Below, one piece after another: positions 22,641 to 36,229 of a DNA stretch of 64,000 bases (position 1 is the first letter of the stretch; each line of letters opens with the position of its first letter). The notes under the pieces were generated by a model. It worked only from the letters and a program-made list of their open reading frames with translations, was not told where the DNA came from and did no database searches. The DNA lies in the NCBI GenBank assembly GCA_022059125.1, contig JAEUWY010000019.1, positions 678,501 to 742,500 on the forward strand, read 5' to 3'. This stretch comes from Corynespora cassiicola (taxonomy: Eukaryota > Ascomycota > Dothideomycetes > Pleosporales > Corynesporascaceae). The position numbers and the translations under genes are program-made.

Positions 22641-23133
22641 AGTTTTTTTTATTTTTATTAAAAATTAAATTGCTATTACTATTAGATTTTTTTAACTTAA
22701 ACTTATTTTTAAGCTTTAGTAATATTCTACTTAATCTGCCTATCTGCTAAAACTATTTTACTAAAAAAAACTTAGTAAATTTAGCTGTTTTTTTTTTATT
22801 TACGCGAACTAGGCTGCGTAAAAAAACTATTTTTAAATTAGCTAGCTTTTAATTTATTTTTTTTATACTTTAGTAGATTGTTTTTAGAGTTGTATAGATA
22901 GCTAGTAATACTTTTTCTATTTGTATACGTTCTAACTTTATTTTAGTTATTTAAGCTATAACTAAAACAGTTTTAGCTGTAATTTTTACTATAGTAGTTA
23001 AAATAGAGTTATTTAGATTTTTTTTTTAGTTATTTATAGTTTATACTAATATCTTGTACTTAGCAGCACAGTATTCTAAAATCTAGAATAAAGTATTAGC
23101 TAACTATTTTAAATACGTACTAAATTAGATATA
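22641..23133. other. inner right-arm DNA next to F2, nothing recognised
   Basis: Mirror of 17085-17577. AT-rich with a few GC spots. No element ends and no convincing frame. Confidence 0.4.
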
Positions 23134-24986
23134 ACGTAAAAGATAAGCGAGCGGGTCAGACAAGTAAGCGGGTCAGCCTCTCTAACTGCTCTAACGCGCA
23201 CCACCATCTACTTAACTACTTTAGAAAAATACGATAATAAATTAATACAGAAAGTAACTACAGTGTTTATAATGTTGTTTTACACGTATAAAAATTATAT
23301 TTTTACTCTCTGTATTGCGTGCAGCGCGCTTTTAACTGCCAGCTGCTACTAAAACAAGCTACCTTTTTACGCCTCTTTTTATTTAATTACTTTTTAATAT
23401 TTTTTTAAGCGATAATTTCAGCCCTCTCAGCTTTTATCAAAGTCTCTTCACGCTAAATCCGCTTTCTTTTTCGCTTTATACGCTGCGTAGCAGCTTTATT
23501 AGCTTTTTTAAAATTTTTGACCCGCGTACAAAGCAATACAACTTTATAAATTAGTATTACAGCACCTTTATTAAACTGAGCAAGAGCTTTAATAATTAAA
23601 ACTAGTAATAAGCTTTTATGTTTTCTGATTCTGTTGCGAATTAATATTAACTAAGCCTCTAGCTCGTACGCGTTGCTCGGTATTCTAGCTTTCTATAAAA
23701 TAGCTTTAAAAATAGCTAGCGTAGACGTACGTAGCTTTACGTTAAGCTTTAATAATATAATCTGTAAGTTATACAGAACTACTTCTGCTTTTTAGAAGCT
23801 CGCGCGTATATTTCCCTCAGTAAATAATTATTAAAAGGCTTTTCTAAAAGCCGGTAGAAAAGTAATTTTATTAATATAGTTAATATAATCGCGTGCTAAG
23901 CTAGAGATTTTATTACTATACGCCCGCTTTAAGGGCGAGAAGCATCTTATATTAAGTAGCTAGAGAAGGTGTAACGAATACAGAGGCATACAGAGAGTAA
24001 CAATCTTACTCTTCTTACAGAGATTCTAGAAGACTAGAAAGTTATAGCTCTTATAGCTATTAATAATAAGCAGTTAGTACGTCCCCACCGTACAGCTCTG
24101 CGTATAAGTATTAAAATGCTCTAACTAATATACTTCTAGCTTATTTGTCGTCCAGCCTGTCTCGCTAAGCAATATATACTAGCTAAATAAAATATTATCG
24201 CTTTTGTACTACGTATAGAAATAGTACTTACCCGCAAAAATAATAAAAAAAAAAATTACTTAGCCGCACGCGTTAATCCTCTAAATTACTATAGTCTACT
24301 TCTAATTACTTAGCTGAGTACCCTTAAGTTAATTCCGTCTCTCTAATACTGTAACTACTAATTAAGCCGATATCACGCCTATTATAAAGCCTGTCTCGTT
24401 AAAGTTGTACGTATCTTTATTAATAATACTGTACTTCTTTTTTATATAATACAGCAACTCAAACTAAAAGCTAATAACTTTAGAATTTTTATACAGAACC
24501 CGCTGGCGATTCTGCTAGCGGGTTAATTAAACTTAGAGCTCTAGCTAACGCTTAATAAAATTATTAAGCTACTTAATACTAACGCGGCTCGCCTCTCGCA
24601 CAGTAAGTAACTAATTAGCTATATTTTGTACAGTATTTAGTGTAAATACGAATCCTTGCGAGTCTAGCTCAAAAATATAAGTAATAATTACTTTCTCTTT
24701 AAACTTAGTCAGCTGCTTTAAGTTAGGCTGGTAATTACGTCGCGCAGGTCGTCCAACACGTTAAGCCTAAAAAGTACTAAATAGAACTTTGTAGGTATTA
24801 GCAGCGCGTCATACGCTCTTAATTAAATTATTTTAAATAGCTAAAAAAGCAAGAATAATAAAAACTTCGCTAGAGACTAATTAAAAATCATTTTATAGTA
24901 GTATAATAGGTGGAGGTGGTGCGCGTTGGGGCAGTTAGAGAAGCTAACCCGCTCGCTTGTCTAACCCGCTCGCTTATTCTTTACGT
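23134..24986 (-). mobile_element. Fot1/pogo-like DNA transposon F2 (1853 bp)
   Basis: Mirror copy of F1 in opposite orientation, flanked by TA at 23132-23133 and 24987-24988, with terminal repeats containing AAGCGAGCGGGTCAG. It differs from F1 by transitions only in the parts I compared, e.g. the second repeat reads AAGTAAGCGGGTCAG where F1 has AAGCGAGCAGGTTAG. Confidence 0.9.
23267..24893 (-). pseudogene. Fot1/pogo-type transposase of F2, decayed
   Basis: Same layout as the F1 transposase. The first catalytic block reads NETGF near 24395 (F1 has NKTGF), so one more acidic residue survives here. The C-terminal knuckle region near 23285-23325 is more damaged. It is non-functional because of in-frame TAA/TAG. 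Limits are transferred from F1 by symmetry. Confidence 0.8.
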
Positions 24987-25494
24987 TATACTAATTTATA
25001 TAAACTTTTTTAAGCAGTACAGTACTTATACTTTTTACTTAAAGTTAACTTAAATTTAAAGTTAATTATATATTTTTTTGCTAATATGCGACAGACGCGT
25101 AAGTATATCTTATAGTAAATTACTAATAAAGTACTAAATAGAACTAAAATAGATATTATAAAGTAAATTAAAGAGCTAATTTAATAGTAAAAAACTTTAA
25201 AAAAAATTAGTAGAAGTACTAGATTTAGAACAGACTACTTACAGAATATAATAATTAAAAAAATAAAAAAAAAAAAAAATTTAAAAAACTAAATTTATAA
25301 CTGTTAGATAGTAGTTTTATAAAAGTATTTTACTAGTTGCGTAAACGCGTAATACTTTTTTCTATAAAATACTAAAAGTAAAAGTAAATAATAAAATAAA
25401 GTACTCCGCTTCTAACGAAAACTATTTATATTTTTTTCTAAATAGGCTATAAATTATATTAAATCAGAATAATCTGTTTACTAGAGAGAAAGTA
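24987..25494. other. unassigned spacer in right arm
   Basis: Mirror of 14724-15231. No coding frame or element recognised. Confidence 0.45.
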
Positions 25495-25854
25495 ATATAA
25501 TAAACTTTATTTGTATAAAGTTTAAATATATTTACTTTTAAGTATTACGTACGTGATTTAGAATTTTATATCTAATTTCTAGCCTCTGACTTCTGATATA
25601 GCTCTAACTTAGCTCTAATCTTTTATTTTTTTATACTCTTTTATAATAACTAAAAAAAGAACTAAACTAGACTTAGAATAGGCGCTAAGAAGAAACTATA
25701 AAAAATTACAATAGTTCTAAATAGTTTTATAGTTTAGAAATGTTTTTTTATATAAGACTTATAGGTCCTGACTTATAATTATTCTCTAGTTCTGTAAACT
25801 CTTATTCTAAGTAGTATCTGAGCTGTATTAGAAATAAGTCGCTTTGTATTTTTA
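25495..25854. mobile_element. element X, truncated copy at right arm end
   Basis: Reverse complement of 14364-14723. It lacks about 40 bp of one terminal inverted repeat because the sequence jumps into chromovirus B at about 25855. More RIP-type changes than the left copy. Confidence 0.6.
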
Positions 25855-28800
25855 CAGTAAACTACTGTAACACAGAGAAATAAAAAGATTTTTTAATTAT
25901 ATTTAGTATTAAAACGAAGATATCTAGACGGAGTCTAGAAGCGTTTTTAAAAAAGTTAAATTTAAAAAATCTAGCTCTAAAAAAAAAGAAGTTTTTTATA
26001 ATATATATAATTATAAAAACTATCTAAGTAACGCTAGTTATAAGTTTAAATAAAACAGTAATAGCAGTACGCTACCTGAATTTACTAAATTTAAAGTTAA
26101 TAAAAACTTTGCATAAAAATAAGAACTAGTAGAAATTTATAAAAAAAATAGAAAAAATTTAATAAAAACGTTTATATAGTAGAAAGAATTATTTATAACG
26201 CGTAAACAGTTAAAAAAGTACTATAACTTAAATAAAAAAAACTAAGACTTTAAAAAACGCTGATAACAATATAGTTCTAAAATATAAAAATAAGTTAACT
26301 AAAAAAATTTAAAAATTAAACTAAGAGTTTTACTAAACTTTAACAGCAAACTAAATACAGTTTTAAGTTTTTTATAAAGCTAAAATACGCAAAAACTGTA
26401 ATACTATCTAAATTTAAAAAATTTAAAGTATATAAGCTACTTATAGATATTCTACAAAAAAAACTAATACTAGATTTACTATTTAAATAAAGTAGTAGTA
26501 GAATAATTTTTAAAAAAACTACGTAAATATACGTAACAGTAATTTAACTACAAAATATATATATATAATATTTATTTATAGAATAAATAATAAGTATAAT
26601 ACTTTTCTAAAATAAATAAAAATAAAAAATTTGTAATAAATATACTAGTTAACAGAAAATATATATAAAATTTTTAGTAAATCTGCGTATATAAAAATTA
26701 TAAATATTACTAAAATAAAAAATACTTATATAGATTTAGTAATAAGTTTTTTTTAAAATAATACTTAGCGTTTAGAGTAGATTTAAAGTATTATACGCTA
26801 CTAATTTAAAAAACTTAGTTAAGCTACCTGTTAAGCTATTAAATAAAAAAGTAAAAGTTTTAGAAATAACTCGCGTAACTTCTGTAATCTCTAAAAAATA
26901 TAGTAAATAAAAACTACTTTTTTAAAAAAAAATAGATAATAAAATATTATTTAAGTATTAGCTTTAGAACTGCGAAATAGCTTTTTAGAAAAAAAAATAT
27001 TTAACTTTTAAGCTTATTTATAGTTTAATAAAAAAAAAACTTATAGCGTTATAAATATATTTTAATAAAAATTTTAAAAAAAAATGTATACGCGAATTAA
27101 CGTTAGAGGCAGAATATCTAATTATTTTTATTTTTAAAAAAAATAGATTTTTATAGTTATATATAGATTTTAGAAAATTTAATAATATTATAATTAAGAA
27201 CAGATATCTACTACTAAACATTTAAAAGTTTAAAAATAGACTATTTAAAGTATAAATATTTATAGCTTTAGATTTTTAAAATATATATAACTTAATACGT
27301 ATAAAAAAAAGTAAAAAATAGAAAACAGTATTTCAGACGCAGTATAAGCACTATAAATATTTTATAATACTATTCAGTTTTACTAACACACCTGCGATAT
27401 ATTAGATACTTATTAATAATATATTAAAAGCATACTTAAATATATTTATTATTATATATTTAAATAATATTTTAGTTTTTTTTAAAGACTTTAAAGAACA
27501 TATCCAGCACGTATAAATAGTACTAGAATATTTAAAAAAAGCAGAACTATAACTTAAACTAAAAAAATATAAATTTTATAAAAAAAAAATTAAATTTTTA
27601 GAATATATTGTAGAAAAATACAGAGTTAAAATTAGTTTAAAAAAAATTAAAGTAGTTAAAAACTAGTTTACGCTAAAAAATATTAAAAATATATAATTTT
27701 TTTTAGAATTCTGTAACTTTAACAGATAGTTTATTAATTACTATTTAAAAAAAGTACTACTACTTATAAAGTTAATAAAAAAAATATACTATTTAAGTAG
27801 AATACAGACTAATAATAAGCTTTTAAGATACTTAAAGAAGCAAGTATATTACTACTAGTTTTTATATTTTTTATTAGTAAAAAATTTTTATGTATAGAAA
27901 CAGACGCATCAGACTTAGTAATAAAAATATATATTAGTTAAAAAATAAAAAGTAAATAGCACTTAATTATCTACTATTTAAAAAAATTTAATAAAGCTAA
28001 AAAAAACTATAATATTTATAATAAAAAACTACTTACTATTATAGACTTTTTTAAGTATTAGAGAATTTACGCAGAAAGTTGTTTAAAACTTATAGTATAT
28101 TTAAATTATAAAAATCTAATAATATTTATAATAACTAAACTATTAGACTGATAATATACTAGATAGAGTAAAAAACTAAAACAATATAAATTTAAAATTA
28201 TCTATATACTAAGTAAAAAAAATAGATAAGCAGATGTTTTAAGCCGAAAAATAGATATTACAGAAACTAAGTTAATAAATAAAGCTGCTATTTTTAAGTA
28301 AGTATTAAACAGCACTTTAGAACTAGCACACAGTATTAACTTTATTATAATAATATATTAATAAGTACTAGAAAAACTTTATTAAACTATTATTTAGTAG
28401 TATTATAAAAATCTGTTATACAGATATTTAGGTATTAAACAGATAATTAAACTAATATAATAAATATATAATATTTTTAAATTAAAAAATAAAGTAGCGA
28501 AGTTTATTAAAAAATATATAATATATTAAAAAAATAAGTATAGCACACACGCTTAGTATAGAAAGCTATAAACTATAAAAATACTAGATAAACTTTAAAC
28601 AGATATTACTATAGACTTTGTTACTGAACTATTTATATTTTAGAACTTAGTTTTTAAAGTATTTTATAATACTATTTTAGTAGTTATAGACAGATTTATA
28701 AAATACGCAGAGATAATTTTATTTAAAAATAACTATACTATATTAAAACTAGTATAGATTATTTTAAATTATGTAGTTAGGTATTATAAATTATTTTAAT

Positions 28801-29784
28801 TAATTATTAGTAATAGAGATAAGCTTTTTACGTTAAACTATTAAACAATATTAATATTAGCTATTAGAATAAAAAAAAAACTATTAATAGTATACTATTT
28901 ACAGACAGAGAGTTAAACAGAAAAAAAAAACTAAACTATAAAAATATATTTATAGATATATAGCAACTAAAAACAGAATAATTAGATATTACTACTATTT
29001 ATAGTATAACTTATATTTAATAACAGAGAATTAGTAATAATAAAGTAATCTCTTTATTATATATTATACGGGATATATTTAAATTTTTTATTACTAAAAA
29101 TTAAAAAAGAATAAATTAAGCTAGTTATAAGTTAAGTAATAGATTAATTAAAAAAATTATAAAAATTTTATAAATAATTACAGAAGAATATTAAAACAGC
29201 ATAATATAAGACTATTTTTTATATTAACTAAAAATAAAAAATAGCACTTTAGCTAAAGAAAAAGAATAAAGTATATCTTTTTATAAAAATTTTTTAAATA
29301 ATATAATTAAGTAAAAAATTAGATTACGTTAAGGTCGGACTATTTTTAATTTTAGAATAAAAAAAACTAGTTAATTATAAACTTTAACTCTCTGCTAATA
29401 CTAGAATATATTTAGTATTTTATATATTACTATTAGAATCTGCTGACGCCGAAATACTAATCTAAAAATATTTCTACTATAAAATAAAAAAAAAAGTTAA
29501 ATTTAAAGTTAAGAAGGTAAAAGCATATTAATAATTATTTAGAAAATAAAAATACTTAGTTAAATAGAAAGGTTACTCTGAGTCCGAAAATATATAAAAA
29601 CTAAAAACTAATTTTAGAAATTACTTAATACTGTTAAACTATTATTAAAAAAAATAATAGCAGAATTAATAAAGTTTATTATAAACTATATTATAAATAA
29701 AAACTTAACTAAAGTATTAGTAGTAGAACAGTTTATAAATTAAACGGCGTCTAACTTACTATTTTTTTTTATTTTTAATATTAG
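25855..29784 (+). pseudogene. pol: gag 3' part and pol of chromovirus B, heavily decayed
   Basis: Colinear with A from late gag onward. The heptamer T TTT TTA is at 26749-26755. The protease segment (lies in the region equivalent to A 4380-4830) is largely deleted: at about 26835 the sequence jumps from LPVKL to KKVKVLEITR. Reverse transcriptase (about 27030-27700), RNase H (from about 27900), integrase and a chromodomain remnant (near 29560) are recognisable by alignment. The catalytic box is degraded to YLNN-like codons near 27460. Nearly all Gln, Trp and many Asp/Glu codons are altered. Confidence 0.75.
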
Positions 29785-29789
29785 ATAGA

Positions 29790-30225
29790 TATTATAAGCA
29801 CTTGGTTAAGCGCCGAACAGTAAAAGCTAAACCAACCAGAAAGCAGAGATACGGAGTCTTAGAGATAATATATAACGTATTACGTAACAGCTCAGTAGTA
29901 AGTAAAAACACGTGAGATACTTAGTAGTAAGCGCTTAGAAATAAGCACGCTTAACAATAAGCATATAAGGCGCTCAGTAATAAGCACTAAAGCACATATA
30001 TATAGTTCGCATAATTATACTTTATAATTATATTTACCTTATTAGCAAATCTATTGTTTAGAATTAACTATCAACCTATCGTGTTCTATCGCTAATACAG
30101 AGACCCGTACAGCATATCGCACATCGTTTTACTTACGTAACTCTACTAGTACTTATCCCCAAAAATCAACCTAAGCAGCTACTTACTCTTTAGTCTTGCT
30201 TATAGCCTGTAGCACAGCCTTAACA
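29790..30225 (+). repeat. 5' LTR of chromovirus C (436 bp)
   Basis: Starts TATTATAAG (TG decayed to TA) and ends TTAACA. Same U3 motif array as in A. Confidence 0.95.
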
Positions 30226-30243
30226 TTGTAAATACCCTTTAAA

Positions 30244-32217
30244 ATAAGTACTACTTTAGGATCACGCGCACCTTTAACTTTAACTAGTAGTACTGTTAGT
30301 GCTAAGGCTACTACTAGTGTAATTGTACAACCTAACACAGCAGATAACAATTCTATTAAAGTAGCAATATCTAATCTCTACTATAAAAAACAAAGTAAGC
30401 TTAAAGACTAGCTCTTGCAGCTTAACTTATTCTTCAACTTCTAAAGTAGAAACGTTAAGAAAAAGAAACGCGTTATGTTTGCAGCCACGTATATAAAAGG
30501 CAAAGCACTTTAATAAATTAAACCAGCTTTTATTAAGTATAAAGACGGCGAAGCCAACAACGACGTTAATAAATAGATAGAAGACTTTAACGAATTTAAG
30601 GAAAAAATTAAACAAGTTTTCGGAGTCTCTAACAAAAATACAATTACTAGACAAGCTATTTAATATTTTAAGCAACAGGCCTCAGCTGCTAACTACGCTA
30701 ATAAATTTCAGTAACTGTTAATTCTTACTAAATAGAATAACAAAGTACTTATAACAATGTACCGTCAGGGACTTAAATCTAACGTTAAAAAAGAACTTAT
30801 GCGTTCTGGAGCTCAGCTCGACACGCTTAAACAACTTATAAATAAGTTTATTAACATCAATTAGAAACTGTACGAACTGCGAATAGAATTACGCCAGAAC
30901 TGGAACCTATAATACAAACAACGTACTAAACCAAGCTATAGCAAAGAGTACTATAACGCTAATACTGGTAAACGAGTTAAATGTAAAGTAACGCATCTTA
31001 CTCGCGACACCTATAGTAATAAACTAATAGTTCTTAGTAATATTTAGAAATCGGGACGAGGAGGTAATAAAAAAAAAAATAATAAGTCTAAAAACAAGAC
31101 TATAACTTGCTATGCGTGTGGAAAGACAGGCTATATTATAAGAAACTGTTAATTAAAAAACAAAATTGTTTAACAGCTGAATATATTATAAACTACTCTA
31201 AATAATAAATCTGACGCAGACGACAAATAGAAAGTTATTATAAACAGATTTTAGAAAACAGAATTTATCTGTAACAGCGAACTACTGCGAAACAGAAAAA
31301 CAGAAAGATTCTTTAACTGCGTTTAGTATTAAAATAAAAGCACTTAGACAGAGCTTAAAAGTATTCTTAAAGAAGTTAAGTTTAAAAAACTTAGCTTTAA
31401 AAAAGAAAAAGCTTTTCGCGACGTATATAATTACGAAAAATATTTAAGCAACTACGGCTGTAAGTACGAATTAGAAGAACTTACTAAATTTCAGATTAAC
31501 AAAAACCTCGAATAGAAATAAGAATTAGCTGAGATTTATAAGAAAAACAGAAGAGATTTAATAAAAACGTCTGTATAGTAGAAAGAATTACCTATAACGC
31601 GTAAACGGTTAGAGAGGAACTACAACTCAGACAAAAAAAATTAAGACTTAGAAGAACGCCGATAACGACGCAGCTCTAAAGCATAAAAATAAGTTAATTA
31701 ACTAAATTTAGAAATCAGACTAGGAGTTCTATCAGACTCTAACAGCGAACTAAACACGGTTCTAAGTTTTCTACGAAGCTGAAACACGCAAAAACTACAA
31801 TACTATCTAAACTTAAAAAATCTAAAATATATAAGCTACTTATAGACGTCCTGTAGAGAAAACTAATACTAGATTTATTACTTAGATAAGGCAGCAGTAG
31901 AATAGTTTTTGAAGAAACTACGTAAATATACGCAACAGTAGTTTAACTGCGAAATATATATATGCGACACTTATTTATAGAACAAATAACAAACGTAACA
32001 CTTTCTTAAAATAAATAAAAACAAAGAACTCGCAATAAACATGCTAGTTAATAGAAAATATATGTAAGATTTTTAGTAAACGTGTCTACATAAAAATTAC
32101 AAACGTCACTAAAATAAAAAACGTTTATATAGATTTAGTAATAAGTCTTTTTTAGGACAGCACCTAGCGCCTAGAATCGACCTAAAGCATTATGCGCTAC
32201 TAACTCAGAAAACTTAG
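30244..32217 (+). pseudogene. gag: gag of chromovirus C, decayed
   Basis: Same start position relative to the LTR as in A (ATA at 30244). The zinc knuckle at 31108-31149 reads CYACGKTGYIIRNC, i.e. C-x2-C-x4-Y-x4-C with His decayed to Tyr. The finger-like motif with F-x5-L-x2-H lies just before and across the heptamer at 32148-32154. Fewer stops than in A in the first third. Frame relation to pol is -1, as in A and E. Confidence 0.85.
32148..32154 (+). promoter_or_regulatory. -1 frameshift heptamer T TTT TTA, element C
   Basis: Codons TCT TTT TTA in gag frame. A 6-bp stem is possible downstream (TAGCGC with GCGCTA), at the same place as in A. Confidence 0.7.
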
Positions 32218-35200
32218 TTAAGCTACCTATTAAGCTTAATAGATACTAGATAAAAATATTATTAGATACAGAGGCTTAGCGCAACTACCTTTTACAGCAG
32301 GCTGTAAAGCGTAGTAAAACAAAAACGCATACCTATAAGCGACTCTATTTCCTCTATACAGTAACTAAAAAGAAGATACTAGAAAAAGTATTAATAGATT
32401 AAGAAGCCACAACTATTATAGACATCCAGAGACACTAGGAAGAGATTTCTTTTAACATTATAGGCACGGCTATCTACAACATTATTTTAGGACTTCTATA
32501 GTTCAGAAAGCACAACCTATACATTAATTAGGCAAGAAAGAAGCTTTCGTTTATAGAATATAATTGCGCTATTATATTAGGATCTACGCATCAGCAGCGT
32601 TCGATAGTAGATAAAATTACACTAAATAACATAGACAGCAAAAGATCGAATAAGACGCTTTTAAAAAAAAAAGTCGACTCCGCCAGATCTGATAAAAAAC
32701 TACTAAATAAAAAAGTAAGAGTTTTAAAAACAACTCGCGTAACTCCTAGAATCCCTAAAAAGTACAGTAAATAAAAACTATTTTTTTAAGAAGAAGTAGA
32801 CGACAGAGTGTTATTTAAATATCAGCTCTGGGACTGCGAAATAGCCCTTTAGAAAAAAAAACATCCGACTTTTAAGCTTATTTACAGTTTATTAGAAAAA
32901 AAACTTATAGCGTTACGAGTATACTTTAATAAAAACTTTAAAAAAGAATTTATACGCGAATTAATATTAGAGGCGGGATACCCGATTATTTTTGTTTCTA
33001 AGAAAAATAGATTCCTACGGTTATATGTAGATTTTAGGAAACTTAACAATATCACGATTAAGAACAGATATCTACTACTAAACATTTAAGAGCTTAGAGA
33101 TAAACTATTTAGAGCATAGATATTTATAGTTTTAGATCTCCGAGACGCGTACAACTTAATACGCATAAAAAAAAGTGAAGAATAAAAAACAGTATTCCGG
33201 ACGCGGTATAAGCACTATAAATATTTTATAATGCTATTCGGTTTTACTAACGCATCTGCGACATATCAGGCACTTATCAACAACGTATTAAAAGCACACC
33301 TAGACATATTCGTCATCGCATATCTAGATAACATTTTAGTCTTTTCCAAGGACCTCAAGGAACACGTCCAGCACGTACGAACAGTACTAGAATATTTAGA
33401 AAAAGCAGGGCTACGACTCAAACCAGAGAAATATGAATTCCACAAAGAAGAAGTTGAATTCTTAAAACACATTGTAGGAAGACACGGAGTTAAAATTAGT
33501 TTAAAGAAAATTAAAGTAGTTAAGAACTAGCTAACGCTAAAAAACGTTAAAAATATATAATTTTTTTTAGGATTCTGCAACTTTAACAGGCAGTTTATTA
33601 ACTACTATTTAGAAAAGGCACTACTACTTACTAAATTAATAAAAAAAGATGTACTATTTAAGTAGGATACAGACTAATAATAAGCCTTTAAAACACTTAA
33701 AAAAGCAAGCATATTACTACCAGTTCTTATATCTTTTATTAGTAGAAAACTCTTACGTATGGAAACAGACGCATCAGACCTAGCGATAAAAGCATGTATT
33801 AATTAAAAAAAAAAAGGCAAATAGCACCTAATTACCTACTATTTAAAAAAGTTTAGCGGAACTGAAGAAAATTATAATATTTATAACAAAGAATTACTTA
33901 CTATTGTAGACTTTTTTAAATATTAGAGAATCTATGCAGAAAGCTGTTTAGAACTTACGGTATATTTAGACTATAAGAATCTAATAACATTTATAACAAC
34001 CAAACTATTAAACCGACAATATACCAGATAGAGTAAAAAACTAGAACAGTATAAATTTAAAATTATCTATACACTAGGCAAAAAAAATAGATAAGCAGAC
34101 GCTTTAAGCCGAAAAACAGATATTGCAGAAACTAAGTTAACGAATAAAGCTGCTATTCTTAAGCAAGCGCTAGATAGTACTTTAGAACTAGCACGCAGCA
34201 TCAATTTTATTATAACAGTATATTAATAAGTACTAAAAAAACTTTATTAAATTATTATCTAGTAGTATTACGAAAATCTGTTGCACGGACATCTAGGTGT
34301 CGAACAGATAATTAAACTGATACAACAGACGTACAACATTCCTGGATTAAAAAACAAAGTAACGAAGTTTATTAAGAAATACACAACATATTAGAAAAAT
34401 AAATACAGTACACACACTTAGTACGGAAAGCTACAAACTATAGAAATACTAGATAAACTCTAGACAGATATTACTATAGACTTCGTTACTAGACTACCTA
34501 TATCTCAGAACCTAGTTTCTAAAGTATTTTATAATGCTATTCTAGTAGTTATAGACAGATTCACGAAATACGCAGAAATAATTCTATTTAGAGATAACTA
34601 TACTGCACTAGAACTAGTACAGGTTATTCTAGATCGCGTAGTTAGGTATTACAGATTACTTTAATTAATTATTAGTGACAGAGACAAACTCTTTACGTTA
34701 AACTACTGGACAACATTAATATCAGCTATTAGAATTAAAAGAAAATTATTAACGGTATACTATCTACAGACAGACAGTTAAACAGAAAGAATAAACTAGA
34801 CTATAAAAATATACCTACAGATGTATAGCAACTAAAAACAGAATAATTAGGTATTACTACTACTTATGGCACAACTCGCATTCAACAACAGGGAATCAGT
34901 AATAATAAAACAATCTCTTTATTATACATTACACGGAACACATCTAAATCTTCTATTACTAAAGATTAAAGAAGAACGAATTAAGCCAGTTGCAAGCTAA
35001 GTAATAGATAAATCAGAAAAATTACAAAAACTTTATAAATAATTACGAAAAAATATCAAGACAGCATAACGTAAAACTATTTCTTATATTAATCAGAAAC
35101 AAAAAATGGCACCTCAGCTAAAAAGGGGAGATAAAGTATACTTTTTTACGAAAAATCTTTAAACAAAATAACTAAGTAAAAAACTAGATCACGTCAAAGT

Positions 35201-35618
35201 CAGACTATTTTTAATTCTAGAACGGAAAGGACTAGTTAACTATAAACTTTAACTCTCTGCCAATGCTAGAATACACCTAGTATTCTATATATTACTATTA
35301 GAACCTGCCGACGCCGAAATACCAGTCTAAAAACACTTCTATTACGAGACGGAAGAAGAAGTTAAATTTAAAGTTAAAGCACTGCTAAACTACCGCAAGA
35401 TCAGGCGAGAAAAGTTCTAAAATAAACAGTTTATTCAGAAATTTCTAGTTAAATAGAAAAAATACCCCGATTCGGAAAATACTTAGGAACTAAAAAAAAA
35501 TCTGCAAAATTATCAGCAACTGCTAAAAAAATACTAAAAGAAATATATTATCTACTACTACACAGGATTAGAACGAGAGGACTTACCTATAAGGAAGAAG
35601 TTTATCTTCTAAAAATAA
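32154..35618 (+). pseudogene. pol: pol of chromovirus C, decayed but best preserved
   Basis: Same domains as A. Protease LLDTE near 32256-32270; RT catalytic box YLDN at 33320. An uninterrupted stretch at 33231-33530 covers MLFGFTNASATYQ through LKHIVGRHGVK of the RT palm and thumb. RNase H, integrase (HGHLGV near 34284, DRDK near 34680) and a chromodomain (near 35350-35520) follow. In-frame TAG/TAA remain throughout, so no full product can be made. Confidence 0.9.
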
Positions 35619-36180
35619 TTAGAAATCTAAAGAGCCTGAAACTATGTCCGCAGCAGCATATAAAGAAAAAAAAACAGCAGAATTAATAAAGTTTATAGTA
35701 GCTTATATTTTAGAAAAAAAGGTAACTATCGCGTCTGTGGCAGAACAGTCGCTAAATTCAGTAGTTACCGACTCTCTCTCTTACGCTATTTTAGAAGCTA
35801 AACACAGAGTCTTCTTTTTAGCACGCTCTTTAGTCTGCTTAAAAATCTTCTTATTATACAGTAAACGAGTAATTACCTGCGCAAGCAACTTTTTATTATT
35901 ATCTACTTTTTTCTGGTATTCGTCACGAGTCTAGTTGAGAAAGAACTATAATATATCTACGCACGGATAACCCAGGCGGGTACACTCAGAACACTTTAAA
36001 AGAAAAATTTAGTATAATGTAATAATTAACACCTTTAAGAGAATAATAGATACAAAAATTATCTGCTAAAATATTAGTACGACGAATTTCAGCGCTAAAA
36101 CGGATACGACGTTAAGTAGAAAATATAATAATCTACTTTAAACCGCACGAGCGGGGTAAACTCCGGTTATATACTAAAAA
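35619..36180 (-). pseudogene. antisense ORF of chromovirus C, Cys-rich, function unknown
   Basis: Minus strand, stop at 35619-35621, abutting pol tail-to-tail. It reads KCSECTRLGYPCV near 35960-36000, then TRDEYQKKVDNNKKLLAQVI, ERAKKKTLCLASKIA and EFSDCSATDA. This is the cleanest of the copies, with only about four TAA/TAG in the conserved 120 codons. Upstream of the Cys motif it is 1 nt longer than A, so the true N-terminus is unresolved. The plus-strand open stretch here (35644-35934) looks like a shadow of this gene. Confidence 0.5.
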
Positions 36181-36229
36181 ATAGAGCAGTTATGTGATTT
36201 AAGGACAAAACACTGGAAAAGAAGAATAA

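Larger units (their letters stand above)
21168..25854 (-). repeat. right arm of 11.5-kb inverted repeat (4687 bp)
   Basis: Reverse complement of 14364-19050 with exactly equal length. It ends inside element X at about 25854, where sequence switches to truncated chromovirus B. The Fot1-like and X portions carry different C/T-type changes from the left arm, which argues against a simple mirrored-assembly artefact. Confidence 0.9.

Noticed and set aside
14364..25854. Palindrome as a pure assembly artefact
   Set aside because: The two Fot1-like copies and the two X copies differ by many transitions, so the arms are not one sequence mirrored. A partial artefact at the inner identical 2 kb is still possible.
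30427..30675. 82-residue minus-strand ORF within gag of C
   Set aside because: Antisense of a gag segment that aligns with A, D and E on the plus strand.
35644..35934. 96-residue plus-strand ORF MSAAAYKEKK...
   Set aside because: The minus strand of the same interval has the conserved Cys-motif ORF with orthologous decay patterns; the plus-strand reading is a side effect of CAG-poor complement.
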